Below the pieces are notes generated by a model. The model was not told where the DNA came from. It made no database searches and saw only the letters and a program-made list of their open reading frames with translations. A stretch of 64,000 bases of DNA from the NCBI RefSeq assembly GCF_037622515.1, contig NZ_JBBJCN010000001.1:434001-498000 (forward strand), written 5' to 3'. The position numbers were made by a program, and so were the translations under genes. Position 1 is the stretch's first letter, and every line of letters starts with the position of its first letter. This document shows positions 51,897 through 61,093 of the stretch, piece after piece. Source of the DNA: Paradesertivirga superstes. Lineage in GTDB: Bacteria > Bacteroidota > Bacteroidia > Sphingobacteriales > Sphingobacteriaceae.

Positions 51897-51907
51897 ATTG
51901 TAAAATT

Positions 51908-52534
51908 ATGGACATACTATCATTATTGAATTGGAGATACGCAACAAAACGCATGACCGGCAAAAAAATACCACAGGAAAAAGTGGAGGTAATTCTGGAA
52001 AGCATCAGATTATCAGCTTCATCTATTGGTTTACAGCCATATCGTGTCCTGGTAATTGAAGACAAAGACTTACTTGAAAAGATCAAATCAATAGCAAATA
52101 ATCAGGCTCAGATAACAGAGGCCTCCCATTTGTTAGTTTTCGCAGCCTGGTCGAATGTTACTGAAGCATCTGTAGATGAGTATTTGAACCTGATTGCCAC
52201 TGAGCGTAATGTAACTTTAGAATCATTGGGGACAATGAAGGGTTATATGGCCGGTTTAACTCTAAACTCAGCCGAACAAAACTTTAACTGGGCGGCAAGA
52301 CAGGCATATATAGCTTTAGGAACAGCATTAATTGCTGCTGCTTCGCAAGAAGTGGACGCCACACCAATGGAAGGTTTTGATTCTGCCGCTCTTGACGAAT
52401 TGTTGGGACTGCAGGAAAAAGGATTAAAAAGCGTAAGCATTTTACCTCTCGGATACAGAGACCTTAATCAGGATTGGCTTGTGAACCTTCCTAAAGTAAG
52501 AACTCCTAAACAGAAATTTTTCGTATCAATTTAA
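51908..52534 (+). CDS. Nitroreductase family NAD(P)H-dependent FMN oxidoreductase
   Basis: This 208-residue NfsB/YfkO-like protein has the FMN-binding opening RYATKRMTGKKIP, and SASSIGLQPYRVLVI and NWAARQAYIALGTALIAAASQEVDATPMEGFD typical of the family. It reduces nitroaromatics, quinones or aldehydes with NAD(P)H. It is divergent from the HxlR regulator and 30 nt before a YceI gene. The arrangement suggests a response to electrophilic or oxidant stress. Confidence 0.93.
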   Translation: MDILSLLNWRYATKRMTGKKIPQEKVEVILESIRLSASSIGLQPYRVLVIEDKDLLEKIKSIANNQAQITEASHLLVFAAWSNVTEASVDEYLNLIATERNVTLESLGTMKGYMAGLTLNSAEQNFNWAARQAYIALGTALIAAASQEVDATPMEGFDSAALDELLGLQEKGLKSVSILPLGYRDLNQDWLVNLPKVRTPKQKFFVSI

Positions 52535-52564
52535 TCATCATCAAATAATTTAAAGTATAAACAA

Positions 52565-53149
52565 ATGAAATCATCACTAATTGCAGTAGCACTGGTTGCC
52601 TCAGCTTTAAGCTTAAAAGCACAAACTAAATGGGTAATAGACCCTGTACATTCATCAGTAAATTTCAACATCGAGCACCTAGTGATCTCGGAAGTTGAAG
52701 GAAAATTTAAAACATATAACGGAACAATCAGCGCTGCAAAGCCAGATTTAACTGATGCTGTGATAGATTTCACCGTGGATGTTAGCAGTATTGATACTGA
52801 TAACGACATGCGCGATAAGCATTTAACTTCGGCAGACTTTTTTGATGCGGCAAAATATCCTAAAATGACTTTCAAGAGCACCTCATTAAAGAAAGTGTCT
52901 GGAAATAAATATGTTTTGAACGGTAATCTAACGATTCATGGAATAACCAAACCGGCAAAATTTGATGTGGTTTATGGTGGAACTGCAAAAGATGGCTATG
53001 GCAATACTAAAGCTGGGTTTAAAGGAAAAGGAGTTATAAACCGTTTTGATTACGGTTTGAAGTATAATGCGTTAACTGAAGCTGGTGGCGCTGCCTTAGG
53101 AAAAGAAGTAGGTATTGATTTGAAATTGCAGTTTGCGCAGGCGAAGTAA
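52565..53149 (+). CDS. YceI family protein (third copy, canonical)
   Basis: This 194-residue secreted lipocalin-like protein has a signal peptide to about residue 19 (LSLKAQ). It carries KWVIDPVHSSVNFNIEHLVIS, DNDMRDKHLTSADFFDAAKYPKMTF and LTIHGITKPAKFDVVYGG, the textbook YceI motifs. Family members bind polyprenol-like lipids. It is the second gene of the HxlR-controlled operon and ends at an intrinsic terminator. It is clearly closer to the canonical form than the two copies near 16-18 kb. Confidence 0.95.
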   Translation: MKSSLIAVALVASALSLKAQTKWVIDPVHSSVNFNIEHLVISEVEGKFKTYNGTISAAKPDLTDAVIDFTVDVSSIDTDNDMRDKHLTSADFFDAAKYPKMTFKSTSLKKVSGNKYVLNGNLTIHGITKPAKFDVVYGGTAKDGYGNTKAGFKGKGVINRFDYGLKYNALTEAGGAALGKEVGIDLKLQFAQAK

Positions 53150-53166
53150 GCTATCAAACCAGCATA

Positions 53167-53202
53167 AAAACCTATAAGATTTTAAAACTTATAGGTTTTT
53201 TT
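53167..53202 (+). terminator. Intrinsic terminator of the nitroreductase-YceI operon
   Basis: AAAACCTATAAG (53167-53178) pairs with CTTATAGGTTTT (53188-53199), followed by more T. The stem core is also used at 42302-42336. Confidence 0.9.
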
Positions 53203-53276
53203 GTTCCTGCCATTTATAGATAAAAAAGTTCAATACAATTCTTCAGATTTTTCTTCAGGCCCGAAATCTCAAAATC

Positions 53277-55088
53277 TTATACTTCCACATCTATCCCAAT
53301 TTGCTTTAAAAGCAGCGAAGCATTAAAAGTTTTGCACTCACCATGCTTTAATTTATAATCGAATATCATTTCTCCGTTTACTATCTGGATATCAAAATAA
53401 AAATTTCGGATATAATCAGGATATTTATTTTCGAGTTCAGCAAGCTGCAAGTCATGAGTCGCTACTATACCGACTCCATTTTGCGATACTAACTTTTCGA
53501 TCACAGCTTTTGAGCCCTTATACTTATCTACGGAATTTGTGCCCCGAAGCATTTCGTCAATCAGGAAATAGACTTTTTCATCGCTTTTCAAAACATCTAA
53601 AAGCAATTGTAAACGATTGAGTTCCGCTTTAAAAGTAGAGATGCTTTCGTTTAATGAATCGCGGATTCGCATATAGGCAAAGAAGTTCATTACCGTAATC
53701 CGCATACTTTTTGCACATACAGGAGCCCCGGTAAAGGCCAGGATGGCATTGATTCCCAGGGTGCGTAAAAACGTACTCTTACCAGCCATATTAGAACCGG
53801 TAATGATATCTACAGAATGCGAATTATCTAAAGAAAAATCGTTATTGACACGGCTCTTAACCGGAATTAATGGATGTCCGATCTCTTTTGCGATGTAGGT
53901 GTAATTTTCATCGAACGCAATTTCCGGAAAACCATATTCAGGATAATTAGAATGTAAACTGCTTAAACTGATTAATGATTCAAAAGATGCCAGAACATTA
54001 AAAGCTTTAGGCATTAAGTCCCTGTTCGTTGCTTTCCAATTTTCAATGGCAATTAACTGGCGCACATCCCAGGCCATTATTCCATTTAATAGCGGGCCAA
54101 TAAACATATTCAGACGATATTCTAAACGCCCCAATAAAACAGATAAAATCTTTAACTCGGCAGAGAATGTGACAGACTTAACACTTTTAAGTTCATCATG
54201 CAAGGAAAGGCAAAGTGTGGAGTTCCATTTCTGATCCTCTATTTTTTTGAAGGCATCTGAATATGAAGACAATGTTTTACCAGCTATACTTAACAGCCGG
54301 TCTGTTCTATTCACTTTTAACTGATTTGTTAATACCAGCACAGCATTTGAAAGAACAATTAAAATAAGCGGAATCAGGAGGAATGGAATATACCAGGCAG
54401 CTACAGCTAACAGGATAAAAATATAGGGAACGACCCGAATATATTTTCGAAGAAGCGATCCGGTGAAATCCCGTTCCTGTTGAAAGAACGCAAACAGGTT
54501 ATTTACATCAGAAACATCTGTTTTCCTCGCAAAAAGCAGCATAGCTTTAACCTTCTGAACCCAATCCAGCTTTAATCTGAGTTCCTGAACAGCTTCCTGC
54601 CTTTGCAGGATATCATTTCGTGTAGCAGCACGGTTCAGCCAGTAAGCTAACATCTCCTTCCCCATCGGGCTTGCACATCGGTTAAGCAGACTGAATAAAG
54701 AAGCCTTTCCAAAAATATCCAGGTCAGATGAATAATTATGTGCATCGTTCATGAATTCAGAGCCGTCATCGTAAATATTTTCCTGATGGTTTATACTTGC
54801 GATTTCATTAAGGTTTACTGTTTTAAGAGCATTATAAAACAACTTTTCCTTTTCATATTTCCCCTGATGTTTTACCAGGAAAGCAAAACCCACAACTATA
54901 AGCAAAAAAACCAGTTCGGTAAGCCATATTATTTCATAACGTAAGGTTTCATAAACAATATATCCACCTATAAGAATTGAAAACAGCCGCAAAAATGAAA
55001 AGGTATTTACCAGTTTTTCATATCTTTTTATTTCGGTTTCTGATACTGAAATTTGTTGGTGGTAATAGTTTATAATAATGGATGTCAT
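53277..55088 (-). CDS. MutS-related ATPase with N-terminal membrane segments
   Basis: ATG 55088 gives 603 residues. The C-terminal third is the MutS ATPase domain: Walker A TGSNMAGKSTFLRTLG, the LIDEMLRGTNSVDKYKGSK block and ATHDLQLAELE. The middle has MutS core-like helices (FGKASLFSLLNRCASPMGKEMLAYWL). The N-terminus has four hydrophobic segments in two pairs (about 35-75 and 215-260), unlike MutS1. There is no mismatch-recognition domain, so this is a Bacteroidota MutS-like protein of unknown role, possibly at the membrane. Not the mismatch repair enzyme. Confidence 0.85.
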   Translation of the reverse strand: MTSIIINYYHQQISVSETEIKRYEKLVNTFSFLRLFSILIGGYIVYETLRYEIIWLTELVFLLIVVGFAFLVKHQGKYEKEKLFYNALKTVNLNEIASINHQENIYDDGSEFMNDAHNYSSDLDIFGKASLFSLLNRCASPMGKEMLAYWLNRAATRNDILQRQEAVQELRLKLDWVQKVKAMLLFARKTDVSDVNNLFAFFQQERDFTGSLLRKYIRVVPYIFILLAVAAWYIPFLLIPLILIVLSNAVLVLTNQLKVNRTDRLLSIAGKTLSSYSDAFKKIEDQKWNSTLCLSLHDELKSVKSVTFSAELKILSVLLGRLEYRLNMFIGPLLNGIMAWDVRQLIAIENWKATNRDLMPKAFNVLASFESLISLSSLHSNYPEYGFPEIAFDENYTYIAKEIGHPLIPVKSRVNNDFSLDNSHSVDIITGSNMAGKSTFLRTLGINAILAFTGAPVCAKSMRITVMNFFAYMRIRDSLNESISTFKAELNRLQLLLDVLKSDEKVYFLIDEMLRGTNSVDKYKGSKAVIEKLVSQNGVGIVATHDLQLAELENKYPDYIRNFYFDIQIVNGEMIFDYKLKHGECKTFNASLLLKQIGIDVEV

Positions 55089-55149
55089 TTTATTTTTGGT
55101 AATATGATGTTTAAACAGCAAAAGTCAGTCTCGTATTTAGCGTTTGCCG

Positions 55150-55175
55150 TCACCCTGACCTTGTCGAATGGGTGT
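55150..55175. repeat. Extragenic GTCACCCTGACC...TTGTCGAATGGGTGTC fragment
   Basis: Short imperfect palindrome in the gap between the MutS-like gene and the next lipoprotein gene, related to the GTCATCYCGAC repeats at 56234 and 57545. Confidence 0.5.
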
Positions 55176-55180
55176 CGAAT

Positions 55181-56104
55181 TTATTCTTTAGAGCCTTTAA
55201 CGTGCAGCATAATTTCAGTTGCATGAGGTATACCCAAAGTTTTCCCGGGGTTTACCGTCAGGAACCGCTCAAGATAAACATCGATAATTCCTTGCAGAAC
55301 TCTCCTTCTCGAAGCTTCAAATTCTTTTTCCATAGAAGCGAAACTTCCTACCGTCATCCTGCCGTTTGCGTCGACCAGAACAGAGAAATTATACACAAAA
55401 TCTTTATAGGCTTTTTTGATGAGGATATCGTATTCAGGATACAGATATTCGTTTGAAGCACTGTAATTGAGATCTTCTTTATCTAAGATACTTCTTTCTG
55501 CGGTCACTTCTTTCACCTTGCTTTTAAATTCCACCGGATTTCTCGCTGCAAATAAACTATCGGCAATCAAAGGGAATGAATTTGCCCGTTTAATTAACTG
55601 CCGGATATACAATGTATCACGTGCATTAGGTTTGCGCATACTATCTGAATTCGCATGCAGGACATGCTTAATATAGTTTTCTGAATAAAAACGCATATAA
55701 ACGGTAGATAGATCTTTATTCACCTTTTTTGACTGAACCCTTAACAATTGTAAAACCAGGCTGTCTTTATTTACATCAATCAGCCTTAACCATTCGCGGG
55801 CAAAATTCATTACCTGTCCATGATCATAATAAATGGGATAAAAGATATACCGTTTTTCAAAGGGACTATAAATTTTTACAGAATCTCCCGGAAGGAAATA
55901 AAGCGTCCACTCAGGTATTTGCTGAAAGCCTTGTTTACTGAAACTCAAACCGGTATCAAACTCTCGCCTGACTTCTATAAACTTTATACCCTCTACGGAT
56001 TTAAAGGATTGTCGCTGAAGCTTCGACTTTCCCTGTTCACAACTGGCAAAAAACAGCACACAAAATATTGCATACCAACTGTATAAATAAATGTTCCTGA
56101 GCAT
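55181..56104 (-). CDS. Lipoprotein of unknown function
   Basis: This 307-residue protein has a lipoprotein signal (AIFCVLFFASC, Cys22). The mature part begins with mixed beta and becomes strongly helical from about 115. A late segment, FSVLVDANGRMTVGSFASMEKEFEASRRRVLQGIID, resembles the end of TonB-like C-terminal or similar modules, but not enough to claim it. Function unknown. Confidence 0.78.
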   Translation of the reverse strand: MLRNIYLYSWYAIFCVLFFASCEQGKSKLQRQSFKSVEGIKFIEVRREFDTGLSFSKQGFQQIPEWTLYFLPGDSVKIYSPFEKRYIFYPIYYDHGQVMNFAREWLRLIDVNKDSLVLQLLRVQSKKVNKDLSTVYMRFYSENYIKHVLHANSDSMRKPNARDTLYIRQLIKRANSFPLIADSLFAARNPVEFKSKVKEVTAERSILDKEDLNYSASNEYLYPEYDILIKKAYKDFVYNFSVLVDANGRMTVGSFASMEKEFEASRRRVLQGIIDVYLERFLTVNPGKTLGIPHATEIMLHVKGSKE

Positions 56105-56514
56105 TTCTGCGAATTAATGAATTCTTATCCAGCTAGCATAATATTTTGAAGATTTGTTTGAATTGTGCTTATAGAAAGATCTTTCCTAAGGTTATAATGA
56201 CATCGTTTATTTAGGCGCTTCTAATAAAGCGTTTGTCATCTCGACGGCAGGAGAGATCCTAGGCAATACGGGTGTTAAAGCGAAATTCTTCCTGTCGGTC
56301 ATTTCAAGTATAACGAGACTGCGCAAGCAAGCATGAATACCAAAATAGAATTTAAACTAATGAATAAATCTAAAGCAACATACTCAAGAGATCTCCTGCG
56401 TCGAGATGACAAGTCGCATTTGGTTAGACATTCACTGCTGGTACAGCGAGAGATCTTGTTAATACAACGCTAGAAAATTCTTTAAAACATAATCTGGAAT
56501 CGTAATTTCGCCTT
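56105..56514. other. Intergenic region occupied mostly by an extragenic repeat element
   Basis: This 410-bp gap contains the imperfect palindromic repeat 56234-56411. No coding frame looks real. The ruvB start follows at 56515. Confidence 0.6.
56234..56411. repeat. Extragenic palindromic (REP/MITE-like) element, about 178 bp
   Basis: TGTCATCTCGACGGCAGGAG (from 56234) and the inverted arm GAGATCTCCTGCGTCGAGATGACA (56388-56411, shown shortened) match with small indels. Inside is a further diverged arm near 56290-56320. Related arms occur at 45143, 55150 and 57545. There is no transposase; such elements are common in Bacteroidota genomes. Confidence 0.7.
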
Positions 56515-57540
56515 ATGCTAAATGAGAATCTGGACCCAAATGCCGAAAGGCTTTCCTCTTCAGAACGGGAAATAGAAAAGGTACTTCGCCCCCAGGTATT
56601 TGAAGATTTTACCGGTCAGCATAAAATCCTTGAAAACTTAAAGATTTTCGTACAGGCAGCAAAGCTCAGAGGTGAAGCGCTGGATCATGTACTCTTACAT
56701 GGCCCTCCTGGATTAGGTAAAACCACACTTTCCAACATTATTGCCAATGAGATGGGTGTGGGGATAAAAATAACTTCAGGGCCGGTATTAGATAAACCGG
56801 GCGATTTAGCCGGGCTATTAACCAATCTTGAAGCGGGCGACATATTATTTATCGATGAAATCCATCGCTTAAGTCCGCTGGTAGAAGAGTATCTGTATTC
56901 TGCCATGGAAGATTTTAAAATTGATATTATGATTGAAACCGGCCCCAATGCAAGGTCAGTCCAGATATCATTAAATCCATTCACTTTAATTGGCGCAACT
57001 ACTCGCTCCGGCCTGCTTACCGCTCCATTACGTGCACGTTTTGGAATCAATTCGAGGTTACAATATTATGATGCGAAACTCTTAACAACCATCGTACTTC
57101 GTTCCTCCTCAATCTTAAGTACTCCAATCAGCGATGAAGGAGCTTACGAAATTGCCCGAAGAAGCCGTGGTACACCCCGTATTGCAAACGCCCTTTTACG
57201 CCGGACGCGGGATTTTGCACAGATTAAAGGGAACGGCAGCATTGATACGAAAATAGCGAAATATGCTTTGAATGCCCTTAATGTTGACGAGCACGGACTT
57301 GATGAAATGGATAACCGTATCCTGGTAGCCATCATCGATAAGTTTAAAGGGGGGCCCGTGGGCGTAAAAACAATAGCCACCGCGGTTGGCGAAGATGAAG
57401 GTACTATAGAAGAAGTTTATGAACCTTTTTTAATACAAGAAGGTTTTCTGATGCGAACATCACGAGGAAGAGAAGTTACTGAATTAGCCTATAAACATTT
57501 AGGACGGTTGAAACCCGGAGGCTCGCAAACTTTATTTTAA
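56515..57540 (+). CDS. ruvB: Holliday junction branch migration DNA helicase RuvB
   Basis: This 341-residue AAA+ protein drives branch migration with RuvA and RuvC. It shows Walker A GPPGLGKTT (63-71), Walker B DILFIDEIHRL, sensor FTLIGATTRSGLLTAPLRARFG, and the winged-helix C-terminus with GPVGVKTIATAVGEDEGTIEEVYEP. Length is standard. No ruvA or ruvC is adjacent. The start follows an extragenic repeat. Confidence 0.98.
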   Translation: MLNENLDPNAERLSSSEREIEKVLRPQVFEDFTGQHKILENLKIFVQAAKLRGEALDHVLLHGPPGLGKTTLSNIIANEMGVGIKITSGPVLDKPGDLAGLLTNLEAGDILFIDEIHRLSPLVEEYLYSAMEDFKIDIMIETGPNARSVQISLNPFTLIGATTRSGLLTAPLRARFGINSRLQYYDAKLLTTIVLRSSSILSTPISDEGAYEIARRSRGTPRIANALLRRTRDFAQIKGNGSIDTKIAKYALNALNVDEHGLDEMDNRILVAIIDKFKGGPVGVKTIATAVGEDEGTIEEVYEPFLIQEGFLMRTSRGREVTELAYKHLGRLKPGGSQTLF

Positions 57541-57544
57541 TTTT

Positions 57545-57590
57545 GTCATCCCGACAAAAGAGAGATTATTTTCTCCCTTGTCGGGATGAC
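57545..57590. terminator. Bidirectional terminator formed by a GTCATCCCGAC repeat
   Basis: GTCATCCCGACAA (57545-57557) pairs with TTGTCGGGATGAC (57578-57590), 13-bp perfect stem, 20-nt loop. It separates the convergent ruvB and aldo-keto reductase genes and belongs to the same repeat family as 56234-56411. Confidence 0.65.
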
Positions 57591-57602
57591 GAAATCTTAT
57601 TA

Positions 57603-58493
57603 CTAAAACTCATCCCTTGATGCAGCGTACAATTCGTACCAGTCCTGCCTGTCGAGTTCAATATCAAAAGAATTGGCAATGTTTCGGATACGGTTCTCGT
57701 CTGTGGTACCAATCAAAGGTATAGCACCTAATTTAACAAGCCAGGCAACTGCCAGCGATTCAATATCCGCATTATATTTAGGACTTATCTCTTCAAGTTT
57801 TTTCCTAACCTTTACGGCCAGGCCATCAGTTCCGTTAGCAATACGACCTTCTGCCAGAGGTGCAGATACTAAAGGATGCATATACCGCTGCTTGATATAA
57901 TCCATCTGCCCGTTTTGAAGAGCAGCAGTATTTAACAGATTAAGCTCAATATGATTGGTTACAATAGGCTTTTTTAAATAGGAGGCTAAAAGCTGATGTT
58001 GAAAAACAGAAAAATTGGCGACACCTATGTTCTTAATCTTACCCGACTCCTTTAGCTGGTCAAGAATTAAAGCAGTCTCCTCCAGGTTAGATATCGGATC
58101 AAGCTGGTTCAATAAAAAGATATCAATATAATCTGTCTTTAGTTTTCGTAAAGAATTATCCACGCTCTTTAAAATATGTTCTTTCGAGGTGTTGTAATGC
58201 TTTACTCTAATTTCAGAATTGCCTTCATTTGGAAGCAGCATTCCACATTTGGTAAACAAGACAATATCTTCTCTTTTGAAAGATTTTTTTGCCATTACTT
58301 CGCCAAAAAGTTCTTCACATTGATATGAGCCATAAACATCAGCATGATCGAATGTATTAATACCTAATTCCAGGCATAGGTTAATGATACTCTCCATCGT
58401 TGCAGATGTATTCCTCACTTCGTCCCAACGGTAAAAACCATATACCGCCGGTGATACTTTAGGGCCTGAATCGCTTAAATATATTTTCTCCAT
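57603..58493 (-). CDS. Aldo/keto reductase with an altered catalytic tetrad
   Basis: ATG 58493 gives 296 residues; an in-frame TTG at 58511 is not likely the start. It has the TIM barrel and NADPH pocket of the YdhF-type family: NTFDHADVYGSY (Asp49, Tyr54) and TKCGM (Lys82). In the usual LLHRPDP motif the sequence is LLNQLDP, so the catalytic histidine is Asn129. Some members tolerate such changes, but activity on carbonyls may be reduced or altered. The gene stands alone. Confidence 0.88.
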   Translation of the reverse strand: MEKIYLSDSGPKVSPAVYGFYRWDEVRNTSATMESIINLCLELGINTFDHADVYGSYQCEELFGEVMAKKSFKREDIVLFTKCGMLLPNEGNSEIRVKHYNTSKEHILKSVDNSLRKLKTDYIDIFLLNQLDPISNLEETALILDQLKESGKIKNIGVANFSVFQHQLLASYLKKPIVTNHIELNLLNTAALQNGQMDYIKQRYMHPLVSAPLAEGRIANGTDGLAVKVRKKLEEISPKYNADIESLAVAWLVKLGAIPLIGTTDENRIRNIANSFDIELDRQDWYELYAASRDEF

Positions 58494-58583
58494 ATCAGTG
58501 TTAAAATACAATTATCGCATTTAATGCAACAGCATAAAAATTAATTAGCTTTTTATTTCAAATGAGCGCAAAAAGAAATCAAA

Positions 58584-59063
58584 TTATAGTACAGAAGCAA
58601 AAACAATTGAGATCGCGCAAACCATAAATATTAGCAGAGATGAAATATTAAAACTATTCCTCATACTCTTTTTGAACAGCAAATAAGCCACAAATCCATA
58701 TAACGCACATAACAGCAAAAAAAAACCGTGAAAAACCGCCTTTTCAGCTGCGTAGTAGGAACGGATGGCTTCACCCGACAACAAAATCAGGTTTACAGAT
58801 AAGGAATAAATTACATAAAAGGCAATTAATATCCAGCCTGTTTTTTTTATTCGCCAAAATAATGTAATGGCAACAAATGGCAGCAGAAAATTAACAAAGT
58901 AGAAGATAAACTGTGGACCTGAGTGAAAAATACTTTTAGAAATAGCTGTAGGCAGACCTTCAACCAGAATCAACCGGTAAAGTGCGAAACAGAATACCAT
59001 TATACTTACTATAGTAATATTCTTGTCCGTTACAGGATGTTCTGTTTGATTATCTTCCGGCAT
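58584..59063 (-). CDS. Small integral membrane protein of unknown function
   Basis: From ATG 59063 this is a 159-residue protein with five hydrophobic segments (about residues 18-33, 49-66, 73-95, 107-126 and 138-155) and a short charged N-terminus. No family is recognised. It is divergent from the LysR gene 47 nt away and could be its target. Confidence 0.72.
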   Translation of the reverse strand: MPEDNQTEHPVTDKNITIVSIMVFCFALYRLILVEGLPTAISKSIFHSGPQFIFYFVNFLLPFVAITLFWRIKKTGWILIAFYVIYSLSVNLILLSGEAIRSYYAAEKAVFHGFFLLLCALYGFVAYLLFKKSMRNSFNISSLLIFMVCAISIVFASVL

Positions 59064-59110
59064 ATTCAAATTAACGTAAGAACTGATATATTTACATATT
59101 CAAGATTCTG

Positions 59111-60010
59111 ATGATTTTCGATTTCCGCCTGAAAGTATTTCATACAGTTGCACACAAATTAAGCTTTACAAAAGCGGCTACAGAATTATTTATCTCTCAG
59201 CCAGCCATAACCAAACATATTCATGAATTAGAACAACAACTAGGTACAGCCTTATTTAAGCGAAACGGAAATACAATTTTACTTACTCCAGCCGGTGTAA
59301 TTTTACTTCAGTACGCCGAAAAAATTTTCGAAACCTACAAAGCATTAGAAACAGAGCTTTCGCAATTAAATGATATTACAGGCGGTAATTTACGGATCGG
59401 TGCCAGTACTACCATCGCACAAAACATTCTCCCAAGAATTCTTGCGTTGTTTAAGAAATCTTATCCAGGCGTTTCATTTACTTTTGTTCAGGGCAATACA
59501 GATTCAATAACACTACAGGTAATCGCAGAAAAAATTGATATCGCCCTGGTTGAGGGGAGCTCCCATTTCCCGCAGGTTACCTACGAACCTTTTACCAAAG
59601 ATGAAATCGTTTTAGTAACAAGGCCCGGCAGTAATTTGTCTAAACAATCAGAAATAACACCGAAAGAGTTGCTTAAAATCCCTCTCGTTCTTCGCGAACA
59701 GGGGTCAGGAACGCTTGATGTTGTTTTTAAAGCCCTTGCGCAAGTAAAGATCAATCCAAAGGATTTAAACGTTGAAACTACTTTTCAAAACAGCAGCAGT
59801 ATTAAACAATATCTTGCGCATTCAGAAACGGCTGCATTTCTATCGATACAATCCGTCTTGAAAGAATTAAAATATAATGAACTGACCGTTATAGAGATTG
59901 AAAATCTTGATATTTTCAGAACTTTTCAGTTCATCCAACTGCATGGAAACTCTTCCAAACTAATTGATTTGTTTAAACGCTTCTGTAAGACCCATAACCT
60001 GAAGTTATAG
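59111..60010 (+). CDS. LysR family transcriptional regulator
   Basis: This 299-residue protein has the LysR winged helix (VAHKLSFTKAATELFISQPAITKHIHELEQQLGTALFKR) at residues 14-52 and a periplasmic-binding-like effector domain from about 90. Length is standard. It is divergent from a small membrane protein gene and upstream of the ferredoxin reductase/ferredoxin genes. It may respond to sulphur or redox cues as some LysR proteins do, but the ligand is unknown. Confidence 0.95.
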   Translation: MIFDFRLKVFHTVAHKLSFTKAATELFISQPAITKHIHELEQQLGTALFKRNGNTILLTPAGVILLQYAEKIFETYKALETELSQLNDITGGNLRIGASTTIAQNILPRILALFKKSYPGVSFTFVQGNTDSITLQVIAEKIDIALVEGSSHFPQVTYEPFTKDEIVLVTRPGSNLSKQSEITPKELLKIPLVLREQGSGTLDVVFKALAQVKINPKDLNVETTFQNSSSIKQYLAHSETAAFLSIQSVLKELKYNELTVIEIENLDIFRTFQFIQLHGNSSKLIDLFKRFCKTHNLKL

Positions 60011-60081
60011 TGGATTACCTTTTGTGATTTGTGCCGGGCTTTACATAGATCCATATTTGTAGGGAAGAAACCCTTACAATT

Positions 60082-61092
60082 ATGGAACATATTAAAACAG
60101 ATATTTGCATTATAGGCGCCGGACCGGTTGGACTTTTCGCAGTATTTGAGGCCGGTTTACTAAAAATGCGCTGCCACTTAATTGATGTTTTACCACAGGT
60201 TGGCGGACAACTTTCAGAGATATATCCTCAAAAACCGATTTATGACATTCCCGGGTTCCCGGTAGTAAATGCCCAGGACCTTGTCAATGGATTAATGGAT
60301 CAGATTGCGACTTTTAAACCAAGCTTTTCTCTTGGAGAACGGGTTGATCATCTTGAACGCCTTGAGGATGGTTCTTTTATTGTTCGCACCAACGAAAATA
60401 CCGAAGTGCATAGTAAGGCAGTTGTAATTGCCGGCGGACTGGGATGCTTTGAACCTCGTAAACCAGCTATCGAAGGTTTAGAGCAATATGAAGGGAAAGG
60501 TGTTTCGTACATGGTTAGAAACCCGGAATTATTCAGAGATAAAAAACTGGTATTATCCGGTGGTGGAGACTCTGCCTTAGACTGGACCATTTTCCTTTCT
60601 GAAGTAGCTTCAGAAATTACCCTGGTGCACCGTGGCGACACCTTCAGGGGGGCTCCTGATTCTGCGGAAAAGGTATTTGAACTGGCAAAAGATGGTAAGA
60701 TAAATCTTGTTCTTCAATCTCACATCACTGCAATACACGGTAATGGACACCTAAAAGAAGTAACTATCCAGGGCAAGAATAATGATGTTTCTACATTAGA
60801 AACCGACTATTTAATCCCTCTGTTTGGACTAACACCTAAGCTTGGGCCAATTGCAGAATGGGGATTAAATATTGACAAATCGGCAATCGAAGTGAACACC
60901 GTGGACTATTCCACGAATATTGATGGAATTTTTGCGATAGGCGATATCAATACTTATCCGGGTAAACTAAAATTAATCCTTTGCGGATTTCATGAAGCAG
61001 CTTTAATGGCTCAAGGGGCTTTCAGATTTGTATATCCTGATCAAAAATTGAGTTTTAAATATACCACCGTTTACGGAGTAAATACATTTTGA
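60082..61092 (+). CDS. Ferredoxin-NADP reductase, thioredoxin-reductase-like
   Basis: This 336-residue flavoprotein has two dinucleotide folds: GAGPVG (12-17) for FAD and SGGGDSALDW for NADPH (near 155). It lacks the redox-active CxxC of true thioredoxin reductase, and has the C-terminal extension with YGVNTF typical of the YumC/TrxR-like ferredoxin reductases. It reduces ferredoxin with NADPH. The next gene, 1 nt away, encodes a 2Fe-2S ferredoxin, so the pair forms an electron-transfer couple. Confidence 0.95.
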   Translation: MEHIKTDICIIGAGPVGLFAVFEAGLLKMRCHLIDVLPQVGGQLSEIYPQKPIYDIPGFPVVNAQDLVNGLMDQIATFKPSFSLGERVDHLERLEDGSFIVRTNENTEVHSKAVVIAGGLGCFEPRKPAIEGLEQYEGKGVSYMVRNPELFRDKKLVLSGGGDSALDWTIFLSEVASEITLVHRGDTFRGAPDSAEKVFELAKDGKINLVLQSHITAIHGNGHLKEVTIQGKNNDVSTLETDYLIPLFGLTPKLGPIAEWGLNIDKSAIEVNTVDYSTNIDGIFAIGDINTYPGKLKLILCGFHEAALMAQGAFRFVYPDQKLSFKYTTVYGVNTF

Positions 61093-61093
61093 T

